Shown here piece after piece: positions 1-7,519 of a stretch of DNA of 15,542 nt. The notes under the pieces are model-generated. The model searched no databases, was not told the origin of the DNA, and saw only the letters and a program-made list of their open reading frames with translations. The DNA comes from JAHEFT01 sp964443145 (lineage in GTDB: Bacteria; Pseudomonadota; Gammaproteobacteria; Xanthomonadales; SZUA-36), in contig CAYUBS010000066.1 of NCBI GenBank assembly GCA_964443145.1, positions 1-15,542 on the forward strand, in the 5' to 3' direction. The number at the start of each line of letters is the position of its first letter. The stretch's first letter is position 1. The translations under genes were made by a program, and so were the position numbers.

Positions 1-463
1 ATTCCCCATCGCCAAACTGCACAAAGCACACTATATTCTGATGAATATTGAGTGTGACAACGCCACGTTGACCGAACTCGAAGGAATCTTCCGCTTCAAT
101 GACGCCGTATTAAGGCACCTGACGGTCAGCCGCCAGGATGCGGTCGTCGAGCAGTCGCTGATGATGAAGGCCAAAGAAGAAAAAGACCGTTCGAGCCGTT
201 CATACGAAGAGCGCAAAGCGGCAGCAGAAGCTGCAGAGAAAAAGTCCGCAGCTGCAGCTGCAGCAGCCAAAGAAGCAGAAGGCGGTGACGCTGCTGCTGA
301 AAGTGAGGCAGTTGAAGCAGTCGAAGCTGTTGAGGCAGTTGAAGCAGTTGAAGCAGTCGAAGCAGTTGAAGAAGTCGCTGCAGTTGAAGAAGTCGCTGCA
401 GTTGAAGAGGCTTCAGACGAATCAAGCAAGAAGGCAGCAGACGCAGATAGCGCTGAAGCCTGA
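1..463 (+). CDS. rpsF: 30S ribosomal protein S6, 5'-truncated by the window edge, with a long Ala/Val/Glu tail
   Basis: S6 binds S18 on the platform of the 30S subunit. The frame is open from base 2 and 153 residues are visible. The stretches KLHKAHYILMNIE and FRFNDAVLRHL match the second half of the S6 fold closely. By comparison with E. coli S6, about 48 N-terminal residues lie outside the window, so the protein would be about 200 residues, against about 131-135 in E. coli. The extra length is a C-terminal tail: a charged Lys/Arg/Glu stretch, an Ala-rich run, then repeated Val-Glu-Ala triplets and a final acidic segment. Such tails are probably disordered or helical and outside the folded core. 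It is the first visible gene of the S6-S18-L9-DnaB series, with 20 bp to rpsR and no priB between them. Identity is certain; a function for the tail is not known to me. Confidence 0.96.
   Translation, partial: FPIAKLHKAHYILMNIECDNATLTELEGIFRFNDAVLRHLTVSRQDAVVEQSLMMKAKEEKDRSSRSYEERKAAAEAAEKKSAAAAAAAKEAEGGDAAAESEAVEAVEAVEAVEAVEAVEAVEEVAAVEEVAAVEEASDESSKKAADADSAEA
308..406 (+). repeat. In-frame 9-bp tandem repeat (Ala-Val-Glu) in the tail of rpsF
   Basis: Seven near-identical 9-bp units of the type gca-gtt-gaa run from 308 to 370, differing only at third codon positions. They are followed by a perfect tandem copy of an 18-bp unit (371-388 and 389-406, gaa-gtc-gct-gca-gtt-gaa). The array encodes Ala-Val-Glu triplets and then Glu-Val-Ala-Ala-Val-Glu. 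Since all units are multiples of three, copy-number change would lengthen or shorten the S6 tail without breaking the frame. Confidence 0.9.
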
Positions 464-483
464 TCAGGAATAGGAGAAATATC

Positions 484-708
484 ATGTCACGTCATTTCAG
501 ACGCAGAAAGTTTTGCCGCTTTACCGCAGAAGGCATTACCGAGATCGATTACAAAGACATCAATATGCTCAAGCAGTACATTGGTGAATCCGGCAAGATT
601 GTACCCAGCCGTATTACGGGTACCAAGGCGCGTTACCAGCGTCAGCTTGCCAAGGCCATCAAACAGTCACGCTACCTGTCACTGTTGCCTTACACCGATA
701 ACCAGTGA
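484..708 (+). CDS. rpsR: 30S ribosomal protein S18
   Basis: Small basic protein of 74 residues, the usual length for bacterial S18, which forms a heterodimer with S6 on the 30S platform. The N-terminal RRRKFCRF segment, the DYKDINMLKQYI core and IVPSRITGTKARYQRQLAKAIKQ are the conserved S18 blocks. The ATG is preceded by a good Shine-Dalgarno (AGGAG at 472-476, 7-nt spacer). The gene lies 20 bp after rpsF and 26 bp before rplI, in line with one transcript. Nothing unusual is seen in the protein. Confidence 0.98.
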   Translation: MSRHFRRRKFCRFTAEGITEIDYKDINMLKQYIGESGKIVPSRITGTKARYQRQLAKAIKQSRYLSLLPYTDNQ

Positions 709-734
709 TCTGCTGATCCATTAGGAGCACCATT

Positions 735-1181
735 ATGGAACTGATACTGCTTGAGAAAGTACAAAAGCTGGGCGATCTGGGTGACAAGGTTAATGTCAAA
801 CCCGGATATGGTCGTAACTACCTCGTTCCGACGGGTAAAGCCGTGCCTGCCACCAAGAGAAACCTTGTCGAATTTGAAACCCGCCGCGATGAGCTTGAAA
901 AAACGGCGATGCAGAAACTCTCTACAGCTGAAGAGCGCGTTGGCGCCCTTGAAGGCTTCGAGATAGATTTCACTGCAAACGCCAGTGAAGAAGGCAAGCT
1001 CTACGGTTCGATCGGTCCGCGTGAAATCGCTGACGAGATCACTGCAAGAGGCATTGAGCTGTCCAAGGCCGAAGTTATTATGGGCGAGGGCCCGATCCGC
1101 TATACTGGCGACCACGTGGTTTTACTGCATCTGCACGCAGATGTTGAAGCCGAGATTAAGGTCACCATCAACGCGGAATAA
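735..1181 (+). CDS. rplI: 50S ribosomal protein L9
   Basis: 148 residues, against 149 in E. coli. L9 has two globular domains joined by a long helix and binds 23S rRNA near the L1 stalk. The N-terminal rRNA-binding domain (about residues 1-52) shows LLEKVQKLGDLGDKVNVKPGYGRN in two conserved pieces followed by FLVP-like YLVPTGKAVPAT. A charged helical linker follows, then the C-terminal domain with GKLYGSIGPREIADEI. Start ATG with AGGAG at 723-727 and a 7-nt spacer. Only 9 bp separate its stop from the dnaB start, so the two are probably co-transcribed and perhaps translationally coupled. Confidence 0.98.
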   Translation: MELILLEKVQKLGDLGDKVNVKPGYGRNYLVPTGKAVPATKRNLVEFETRRDELEKTAMQKLSTAEERVGALEGFEIDFTANASEEGKLYGSIGPREIADEITARGIELSKAEVIMGEGPIRYTGDHVVLLHLHADVEAEIKVTINAE

Positions 1182-1190
1182 TTATAGGGA

Positions 1191-2576
1191 ATGCCAGCCC
1201 CCCAACTCGCTACCGTCGACAACCTGAAGGTTCCACCTCATTCAATTGAAGGTGAGCAGGCGGTACTTGGGGGGCTTTTATTATCAGCCCGCGCGTTCGA
1301 CCAGGTCGCAGATGTCATCACAGAGTCCGACTTTTATCGCGAAGACCACAGGCTCATCTTCCGGGCCATTCACGAACTAAGCAATAAGGGGAAACCCTGT
1401 GACGCGGTCACTGTTACCGAGTGGTTTGAATCCCACGGCAAGGTAGATCAGGTCGACGGCGGTGATTACATCAGCCAGCTGGTTTCCAATACACCAAGCG
1501 CTGCCAACGTCAAAGCCTATGCGGAGATCGTTCGCGAGAAATCCATCCTGCGCCAATTGATCGACGTGGGTGCCGAGATTACTTCCGGGGTTTTTTCTTC
1601 TGATGGCCGGGACAGCCGTGAACTGCTGGAGGACGCTGAGCGCCAGGTGTTTGCTATCGCCGATCAGGGCATGCGCAGCACGGCGGGTTTCGTCTCCGTT
1701 CAGGACACCATCAAGGAAGCGATCGAAAAAATCCAGGAGTTGCACGAGTTTGAAGGTGAGATTACCGGTACACCGACCGGTTTCAAGGATTTCGATAAGC
1801 TGACTGCGGGTCTGCAGGATTCAGACCTGATTATCGTCGCAGGGCGCCCGGCCATGGGTAAAACGACCCTGGCCATGAACATCGCGGAAAGTGCGGCGAT
1901 AAAAAATAATGTTCCAGTGGCAATTTTCAGCATGGAAATGTCAGCGCTGCAGCTGGTGATGAGGCTGTTCTCTTCACTGGGCCAGATTGATCAGACCCGC
2001 CTGCGTACCGGTAACCTGGATGAGTTGGACTGGCCCAAGCTGACCTCGGCCATGAACCTGCTGCACAAGAGTAAAATATTTATCGATGAGACCCCGGCGC
2101 TTTCACCGTCGGAACTGCGCGCCCGGGCGCGCCGCCTGAAACGCGAACACAATATCGGCATGATCGTTGTGGATTACCTGCAGTTGATGTCGGTTCCCGG
2201 ATCCAAAGAAAACCGGGCCACCGAGATTGCGGAGATTTCCCGCTCGCTCAAGGCCATCGCCAAAGAACTGCACTTGCCCGTTATAGCGCTTTCGCAGCTC
2301 AATCGTGCACTGGAGCAGCGGCCAAACAAGCGGCCCATAATGGCCGACCTGAGGGAATCAGGCGCCATCGAGCAGGATGCTGATTTGATCGTGTTCATTT
2401 ACCGGGACGAGGTCTACAACGAGGACACGCCGGATAAGGGCAAGGCCGAAATCATCATCGGCAAGCACCGTAATGGCCCCACCGACACGGTGGCGCTAAC
2501 CTTCCAGGGCCAGTGGTTACGGTTCGTCAACTATGCGCCGGAATATGCTTATCCGGGTATGGATGACTCTCATTAA
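1191..2576 (+). CDS. dnaB: Replicative DNA helicase DnaB
   Basis: Ring-shaped hexameric helicase that unwinds the lagging-strand template at the replication fork and recruits primase. 461 residues, against 471 in E. coli. The N-terminal domain begins with VPPHSIEGEQAVLGGLL (residues 14-30) and NTPSAAN (100-106). The RecA-like ATPase domain carries Walker A GRPAMGKT (218-225), Walker B around MIVVDYLQLM (324-333), ALSQLNRALEQR (366-377), DLRESGAIEQDADL (386-399) and IIGKHRNGP (422-430), whose arginine matches the known finger residue. No intein interrupts it. The start is fixed by an in-frame TAG at 1185-1187 and the absence of another ATG or GTG nearby. The only SD-like stretch, AGGGA at 1186-1190, abuts the ATG, too close for a normal SD, so reinitiation after rplI is likely. 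It converges on pspF with a 9-bp gap. Confidence 0.98.
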   Translation: MPAPQLATVDNLKVPPHSIEGEQAVLGGLLLSARAFDQVADVITESDFYREDHRLIFRAIHELSNKGKPCDAVTVTEWFESHGKVDQVDGGDYISQLVSNTPSAANVKAYAEIVREKSILRQLIDVGAEITSGVFSSDGRDSRELLEDAERQVFAIADQGMRSTAGFVSVQDTIKEAIEKIQELHEFEGEITGTPTGFKDFDKLTAGLQDSDLIIVAGRPAMGKTTLAMNIAESAAIKNNVPVAIFSMEMSALQLVMRLFSSLGQIDQTRLRTGNLDELDWPKLTSAMNLLHKSKIFIDETPALSPSELRARARRLKREHNIGMIVVDYLQLMSVPGSKENRATEIAEISRSLKAIAKELHLPVIALSQLNRALEQRPNKRPIMADLRESGAIEQDADLIVFIYRDEVYNEDTPDKGKAEIIIGKHRNGPTDTVALTFQGQWLRFVNYAPEYAYPGMDDSH

Positions 2577-2585
2577 GACCTCTGG

Positions 2586-3611
2586 CTAAGATTCCTGTTC
2601 TTCCTCTGAATCGTTTAGTTCGTACTTGCGCAGGTATCCACGCAATTGGTGGTAGGTCATGCCGAGAAATTCAGCGGTCTTTTTCTGATTAAAACGATTT
2701 CTGCGCAACGCGTCCTGCAGCAAGCTTATTTCCGAATTCTGGATGTGCTCTTTGAAATCGTATGCCTCGTCCGGTGACGTGGTTTCCCGGGGGGTGTCGC
2801 TCCCGGTCCGCGCCTTGTTACCTCCGGGCCTCCAGGGTGATTCGAACGGGTCGAAGTTGATTTCAGAGATTGCCTCATCTTCATCCAACGACGTATAGAC
2901 GGCCCGCTCGACCACGTTTTTCAATTCACGAACATTACCCGGCCAGGAGTAATCCAGCAGCAGGTCGCGGGCATATTCACTGAACCCTGCAAACAGTTCC
3001 AGACCCAGTTCTCCGGACATTTTCACTGCAAAGTGTTCAGCCAGCGGAAGAATGTCGCCCTCGCGCTCCCTCAGTGGGGGCAGGGTGATCACATCAAATG
3101 CCAGCCGATCCAGCAGGTCGGCACGGAATTTACCCTGTTCCGCCAGAGCGGGCAGGTCTTCATTGGTTGCACCAATAATCCTGACGTCAGTCCGGATGGT
3201 GTCATTACCGCCCACCCGTTCGAATTCGCCATACTCGATGACGCGCAGAATTTTTTCCTGCACCCGCTCAGATGTATTGGCCAATTCATCCAGGAACAGA
3301 CTGCCTTCGTTGGCGAGTTCGAAACGCCCCAGCCTGCGACGTGTGGCGCCAGTGAAGGAGCCCGCTTCATGGCCGAACAGTTCGGTCTCCAGCAGCGATT
3401 CGGCCAGGGCCGCACAGTTGAGCTTGATGAAGGGGCGGTCCCAGCGGGGTGACAGGTAGTGGATACGTGCTGCGATCAATTCTTTGCCGGTGCCGCGCTC
3501 ACCGATCACCAGTACCGGCCGGTTGAGTTGGGCAACCCGGGAAACCCGTTCCAGAATTTCCAGAAAAACGGGGGTTTCACCGATTAGTGGTTGTTCCTGC
3601 TGGCGATCCAT
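2586..3611 (-). CDS. pspF: PspF-type sigma-54 enhancer-binding protein (phage shock operon activator)
   Basis: AAA+ activator that remodels sigma-54 RNA polymerase at psp promoters; in E. coli it is held inactive by PspA. 341 residues from the chosen ATG, against 325 in E. coli. It has no receiver domain, typical of PspF. Seen: Walker A GERGTGKE (37-44), GSFTGA in the sigma-54 loop (84-89), Walker B SLFLDEL (104-110), FRADLLDRLAF (162-172), WPGNVRELKNVVER (223-236) and a Fis-type helix-turn-helix near 307-331. Trp57 in SPRW matches E. coli Trp56, which contacts PspA, so PspA control is likely. The start at 3611 aligns with E. coli PspF and has AGGA (3615-3618) plus AAAGGAG (3624-3630) upstream; a longer frame to 3749 would run over the radA start. 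Odd points: Ser in place of Ala in the GAFTGA motif, an acidic C-terminal tail, and no psp genes nearby. A TACAAT hexamer (minus strand, 3642-3647) could be its -10. Confidence 0.92.
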   Translation of the reverse strand: MDRQQEQPLIGETPVFLEILERVSRVAQLNRPVLVIGERGTGKELIAARIHYLSPRWDRPFIKLNCAALAESLLETELFGHEAGSFTGATRRRLGRFELANEGSLFLDELANTSERVQEKILRVIEYGEFERVGGNDTIRTDVRIIGATNEDLPALAEQGKFRADLLDRLAFDVITLPPLREREGDILPLAEHFAVKMSGELGLELFAGFSEYARDLLLDYSWPGNVRELKNVVERAVYTSLDEDEAISEINFDPFESPWRPGGNKARTGSDTPRETTSPDEAYDFKEHIQNSEISLLQDALRRNRFNQKKTAEFLGMTYHQLRGYLRKYELNDSEEEQES

Positions 3612-3742
3612 CAGTCCTTTGCACTCCTTTGACGCCCGATCATTGTAAGAAATACTAACCGATTGTGATATGGGCTGGAGGTCACGGACCCAATCTGTTA
3701 CAAGATGCGTTACATCCGTCCGGCACGAAAGAGATTCTTCCC

Positions 3743-5116
3743 TTGGCAAAAAGCAAGATTAACTATCAATGCGAGAGTTGCGGCGCGCAACTGAATAAGT
3801 GGGCGGGGCAGTGCCCTGAATGCCGGGAGTGGAACTGCGTACTCGAGACTATTGCTCCGCCTCACCCCGCCGGGCGTCCAGCCGGACGTTTCGGTGGCTA
3901 TTCCGGACAACTCAGCAACGAAGTAAAGGATCTTTCGGCGATTGGGCGCTCAACCGTTGACCGGATTGCGGTGGGTGTCGGTGAGCTTGACCGCGTGTTG
4001 GGCGGCGGCATTGTTCCGGGCTCGGTCATCCTGTTGGGTGGCGATCCGGGCATTGGCAAGTCTACCTTGCTGATCCAGTTGGTCGCGGCCCTGTCAGAGC
4101 GTTTTCCCAGCCTGTACATCACGGGCGAGGAATCGCTTGAGCAGTTGGGAATGCGTGCCCGGCGCCTGGAGCTTTCTCTTGATGGCATCCGTTGCCTGAC
4201 CGAAACTTCAATTGAGCAGATTCTGGGCCATGCGGCCAGTGAGAAGCCCCGTTTGATGATTGTTGACTCGATCCAGACCGCATTCACAGAGGCGCTGACG
4301 TCTGCGCCGGGTTCGGTAGCCCAGATCCGCGAATCTGCCGCTGCCCTGGTTCGCTGGGCAAAGGAAAATCATTGTTGCGTGATCCTGGTCGGTCACGTCA
4401 CCAAGCAGGGTGCCCTGGCGGGCCCGCGGGTGCTGGAACACATGGTGGATGCGGTTCTTTATTTTGAAAGCGATGGAGACAGCCGTTACCGAGTGATCCG
4501 GGCGATCAAGAACCGGTTCGGTGCGGTCAATGAAATTGGCATGTTCGCGATGACCGGTAAGGGACTCAAAGAAGTGAAAAACCCTTCTGCGATCTTCCTG
4601 TCCGGACATGATGAGCCTGTTTCGGGCAGCATCATCACCGTCGTGCGTGAAGGTACCCGGCCCATCCTGCTTGAAGTGCAGGCGCTGGTCGATGTCAGCC
4701 ACTTGAATAACCCACGGCGGGTTGCCCTGGGCCTGGAGCACAACAGACTGGCCATGATGCTGGCGGTGCTGCACCGCCATGGCGGCATTGCGTTGTCGGA
4801 CCATGACGTGTTTATCAATGTGGTAGGGGGGATGCGCGTCAGTGAGACCGGTTCCGACTTGCCGATGCTGCTGGCCCTGTACTCCAGTTTTCGCGATAAA
4901 CCCCTGCCGCGTAAAATGATCTGTTTCGGTGAAGTTGGGCTTTCCGGAGAGATCCGCCCGGTTCCGGATGGTGAGCAACGTTTGCGCGAGGCGGCAGGGC
5001 ATGGTTTCACCACGGCCATGGTGCCTGCGGCCAACGCTCCCAGAAAACCACTGGCCGGTCTTTCAATCGTTGCCGTTAAGAATATTTCCGAGGCGCTGGA
5101 GCGACTGGCCGAATAG
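3743..5116 (+). CDS. radA: DNA repair protein RadA (branch-migration ATPase), TTG start
   Basis: RecA-like protein that drives branch migration of recombination intermediates. 457 residues from TTG 3743, against 460 in E. coli. Domains in order: a four-cysteine zinc finger (Cys10, Cys13, Cys24, Cys27); RecA core with Walker A GDPGIGKST (100-108), ITGEESLEQ, a Walker B-like LMIVDSIQ and the RadA-specific KNRFG motif; then a Lon-protease-like C-terminal domain with NVVGGMRVSETGSDLP and FGEVGLSGEIRPV. The TTG is chosen because LAKSKINYQCESCG aligns with the E. coli start MAKAPKRAFVCNECG; AAGAG at 3729-3733 is a weak SD 9 nt upstream. A GTG at 3665 would add 26 residues without resemblance to the family. 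It is divergent from pspF (131 bp between starts) and ends 2 bp from the convergent acyltransferase. Confidence 0.96.
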   Translation: MAKSKINYQCESCGAQLNKWAGQCPECREWNCVLETIAPPHPAGRPAGRFGGYSGQLSNEVKDLSAIGRSTVDRIAVGVGELDRVLGGGIVPGSVILLGGDPGIGKSTLLIQLVAALSERFPSLYITGEESLEQLGMRARRLELSLDGIRCLTETSIEQILGHAASEKPRLMIVDSIQTAFTEALTSAPGSVAQIRESAAALVRWAKENHCCVILVGHVTKQGALAGPRVLEHMVDAVLYFESDGDSRYRVIRAIKNRFGAVNEIGMFAMTGKGLKEVKNPSAIFLSGHDEPVSGSIITVVREGTRPILLEVQALVDVSHLNNPRRVALGLEHNRLAMMLAVLHRHGGIALSDHDVFINVVGGMRVSETGSDLPMLLALYSSFRDKPLPRKMICFGEVGLSGEIRPVPDGEQRLREAAGHGFTTAMVPAANAPRKPLAGLSIVAVKNISEALERLAE

Positions 5117-5118
5117 GG

Positions 5119-6249
5119 TCAGGAACGTTTCAGCAGGAAGGGACGTTCGATCCACCGGTAGGAGCTATAGGCCACAAGCCAGGTAAGCGGTATGGAAAAT
5201 GCCAGAATGATGGGTAGCTTATAGCCTGGGTAATCAGCGACAAACGACCACTTGCTGATCAGTACGACGATCGGGAAATGCCACAGGTACAGACTGTATG
5301 AAATGATACCGCAGTGCATCATTACCGGGTTTCCGACCAACCGGTTGGCAAGGCGGGAACCCTTCAATATGGCCATCAATATGCTGGCAATGGATACACC
5401 CATCAGCGTGTTTTTCAGGAATAGAGTGAAGTGTCCGCCCCAGTAGAAACCGTACAGCCAATGTATGGAGTACAAACACAGCAATACGCCCAGAACCCCC
5501 AGGAACAGAAAAAGAGTGGCCGGCAAGCGCGGTGTATTCCTGTTGAAATGACGAACGTATAGATAAGCGAGGTACGTGCCGATGATGAATTGATCAAGTG
5601 AGCCCAGCGTGTTCCCCATTAAGACCACCATTTTGCCAATTCCCTCATCCTGGTAATGCTGGAAAATCCACCAGCGATATAGCCAGGCGAATGAAATCAA
5701 CAAGAGCAGCAAAACCCGCGTTGCCCGTGTTTTGAGCAAATAGGCCAGCGGTGGCAAGAGCAGGTAGAAAATGAACTCTGTGGGCAGTGTCCACCACACG
5801 CCATTTAACGGTGAAACCCACCAGGGTGGCAGATTCAGGAACATGAACACATGACCGATCAACGCGCTGGTTGAAGGAAAGGCATAGAAGCTGGTGGTCA
5901 TCGCCACGACCAGCAGGATCAAAAGCTGTGCCCAGTAGGCTGGAAAGATCCGCTTGAATCGTTTGCCCAGATAGCGGCCGAGTGGCGGGTACTCCCGCTC
6001 ACCACAAGCCCAGTGTGCAAAGGGCAGTGAGAGCAGGAAAGCAGATAACACGAAAAAAAAGTCTACACCGGCCCAACCCATGGAAAACAGGGGGGTCAGT
6101 TCCAGCCGGTAGTCACCCCACTCAAAGCCCATGAGTCGGGGTTCGGAATAGACCCAGGCGTGATACAGGAATACCCAAAGCGCGGCGAAGCCCCTTAATC
6201 CCGTCAGGCTGCCGATGTAGTCCTTGTGGTTTTGCGCATGATCACGCAT
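5119..6249 (-). CDS. OafA/YrhL-type membrane acyltransferase (acyltransferase family 3)
   Basis: Integral membrane O-acyltransferase, about 376 residues, with roughly ten hydrophobic segments. Family 3 enzymes usually transfer acetyl or similar groups to cell-surface sugars such as O-antigen, exopolysaccharide or peptidoglycan. Seen: an R-X10-H pair (Arg19 and His30) in GLRGFAALWVFLYH, GVDFFFVLSAFLL (61-73), RYLGKRFKRIFPAYW (92-106) and a Trp-rich LPPWWVSPLNGVWWTLPTEF, the hallmarks of the family. No SGNH domain is fused to the C-terminus. The substrate cannot be told from the sequence. The start is uncertain: ATG 6249 lies 10 bp after the corB stop, GTG 6267 would overlap corB by 8 bp, and neither has a clear SD, which suggests coupling to corB. 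It is the last gene of the ypjD-corB set and has no surface-polysaccharide genes nearby. Confidence 0.9.
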   Translation of the reverse strand: MRDHAQNHKDYIGSLTGLRGFAALWVFLYHAWVYSEPRLMGFEWGDYRLELTPLFSMGWAGVDFFFVLSAFLLSLPFAHWACGEREYPPLGRYLGKRFKRIFPAYWAQLLILLVVAMTTSFYAFPSTSALIGHVFMFLNLPPWWVSPLNGVWWTLPTEFIFYLLLPPLAYLLKTRATRVLLLLLISFAWLYRWWIFQHYQDEGIGKMVVLMGNTLGSLDQFIIGTYLAYLYVRHFNRNTPRLPATLFLFLGVLGVLLCLYSIHWLYGFYWGGHFTLFLKNTLMGVSIASILMAILKGSRLANRLVGNPVMMHCGIISYSLYLWHFPIVVLISKWSFVADYPGYKLPIILAFSIPLTWLVAYSSYRWIERPFLLKRS

Positions 6250-6259
6250 CCCATGGAGA

Positions 6260-7516
6260 CTAGTCACTGGGCTTGATCAGGATCTTGCTGAGGACGTTGT
6301 CCTTGATCTCCAGGATGGTCAGGACATGGCCGCCAATTTTCATACTGGCTTGTCCGGAGGGAATCTCGCCCAGTTCCTCCAGCAGCAGGCCGTTAAGAGT
6401 GCTGGCGTCCTCTTCGGGCAGGCCCCAGTCCATGTTGCGGTTCAATGAGCGCAGCGCGACGGCACCGTCTACCAGGTAACTGCCGTCGTCCAGTTTGCGG
6501 ATACCGCGTGACTTGGCCCGGCTTTCAGCCGTGTACTCGCCGACAATCTCCTCCAGGATATCGTCCAGCGTCACCAGGCCCTGGATATCGCCGTATTCGT
6601 CCACCACCAGGCCCATGCGCCGTTCCCTGCGCTGGAATTCCAGCAACTGCTGGGTCAATGCCGTGCCTTCGGGAATGAAATAGGGCCGCCGCACCGAGCG
6701 CTTCAATTCTTCAAAGGTCAACCCGCCGTGCGATAGTTTTGATATCACCGTGCGGATATGCAACAAGCCTTCCACCTGGTCGATATTTTCGCGGAACACC
6801 GGCATCCGTGTGTAATAGGTCTGTGTCAACTGCAGCAGGATTTCATCCCAGGGGTCGTCCAGATCAATTCCCACGATGTCCTGGCGCGGGATCATCACGT
6901 CTTCTACCGTGGCCTGTTCCAGGTCGAGGATGTTGACCAGCATTCGCTGGTGGTCATCCGGGATCCGCTTGCCGCCTTCCTTCACCAGGGTCCGAAGTTC
7001 TTCACGGTTCAGGTGTTCGATCAGTTCCGCGTTGGTCTTAACGCCAAATGGCTTGAGTACCAGGTTGGCCAGGCCATTCACCAGCCAGACCAACGGGTAG
7101 AGCACCTTCAGTAGTATAAAAAGCACGTAAGAAGCTGGAAAGGCGATCCGTTCCGGATGGACCGCGGCGACGGTTTTTGGCGCAACCTCGGAAAAAATCA
7201 GGATAACAACGGTTAAAGCCAGTGAAGCAATCCAGACCCCGTTCAGGCCAAACAATCGAATACCGATCACCGTGGCTATCGATGCCGCCATGATATTGAC
7301 CAGGTTATTACCCAGCAGGATCAGTCCGATTAAACGGTCGGGTTTTCGAAGTAGTTTCTGGGCCAGCTGGGCACCGCGGTGCCCCTCGTTGGCCAGGTGG
7401 CGCAGACGGTACTTGTTGATCGCCATCAGACCGGTTTCTGAGCTCGAGAAAAAGCCGGAAAGGAGGATCAGGACAAACAGTAGAATATAGAGTGTGCTAA
7501 GTGCGATTTCATCCAT
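6260..7516 (-). CDS. corB: CorB/CorC (HlyC/CorC) family membrane protein, CNNM-CBS type
   Basis: 418-residue inner-membrane protein. The N-terminal CNNM (DUF21) domain, about residues 1-190, has hydrophobic segments near 7-27, 62-88, 92-112 and 126-150 and the conserved SSSETGLMAIN (24-34), GNNLVNI (69-75) and FSEVAPKT (108-115). A cytoplasmic CBS pair follows (about 205-330) with DVMIPR (206-211) and VVDEYGDIQGLVTLDDI, then a CorC_HlyC domain to the C-terminus. Prokaryotic CNNM proteins are linked to magnesium transport or efflux, with ATP-Mg binding by the CBS pair. E. coli CorB (YfjD) sits in the same place, next to ypjD and ffh, which supports the symbol. It starts 3 bp after the ypjD stop with no clear SD, suggesting coupled translation. 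Confidence 0.93.
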   Translation of the reverse strand: MDEIALSTLYILLFVLILLSGFFSSSETGLMAINKYRLRHLANEGHRGAQLAQKLLRKPDRLIGLILLGNNLVNIMAASIATVIGIRLFGLNGVWIASLALTVVILIFSEVAPKTVAAVHPERIAFPASYVLFILLKVLYPLVWLVNGLANLVLKPFGVKTNAELIEHLNREELRTLVKEGGKRIPDDHQRMLVNILDLEQATVEDVMIPRQDIVGIDLDDPWDEILLQLTQTYYTRMPVFRENIDQVEGLLHIRTVISKLSHGGLTFEELKRSVRRPYFIPEGTALTQQLLEFQRRERRMGLVVDEYGDIQGLVTLDDILEEIVGEYTAESRAKSRGIRKLDDGSYLVDGAVALRSLNRNMDWGLPEEDASTLNGLLLEELGEIPSGQASMKIGGHVLTILEIKDNVLSKILIKPSD

Positions 7517-7519
7517 AAA

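Noticed and set aside
308..406. Possible CRISPR-like or regulatory repeat array
   Set aside because: The units are 9 bp and in frame with the S6 codons, with no spacers, so it is a coding tandem repeat.
31..429. Open frame opposite rpsF encoding a Ser/Thr/Ala-rich repeat protein
   Set aside because: It is the antisense reading of the Ala-Val-Glu repeat and Ala-rich tail of S6; no SD and no family resemblance.
3665..3742. N-terminal extension of RadA from GTG 3665
   Set aside because: These 26 residues do not resemble RadA, while the reading from TTG 3743 aligns with the usual start just before the zinc finger.
3612..3749. N-terminal extension of PspF (46 residues to 3749)
   Set aside because: The extension has no counterpart in PspF, covers the radA start, and the ATG at 3611 has purine-rich SD sequences.
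4208..5002. 264-codon minus-strand frame inside radA
   Set aside because: Composition and lack of motifs mark it as a shadow of a well-recognised gene.
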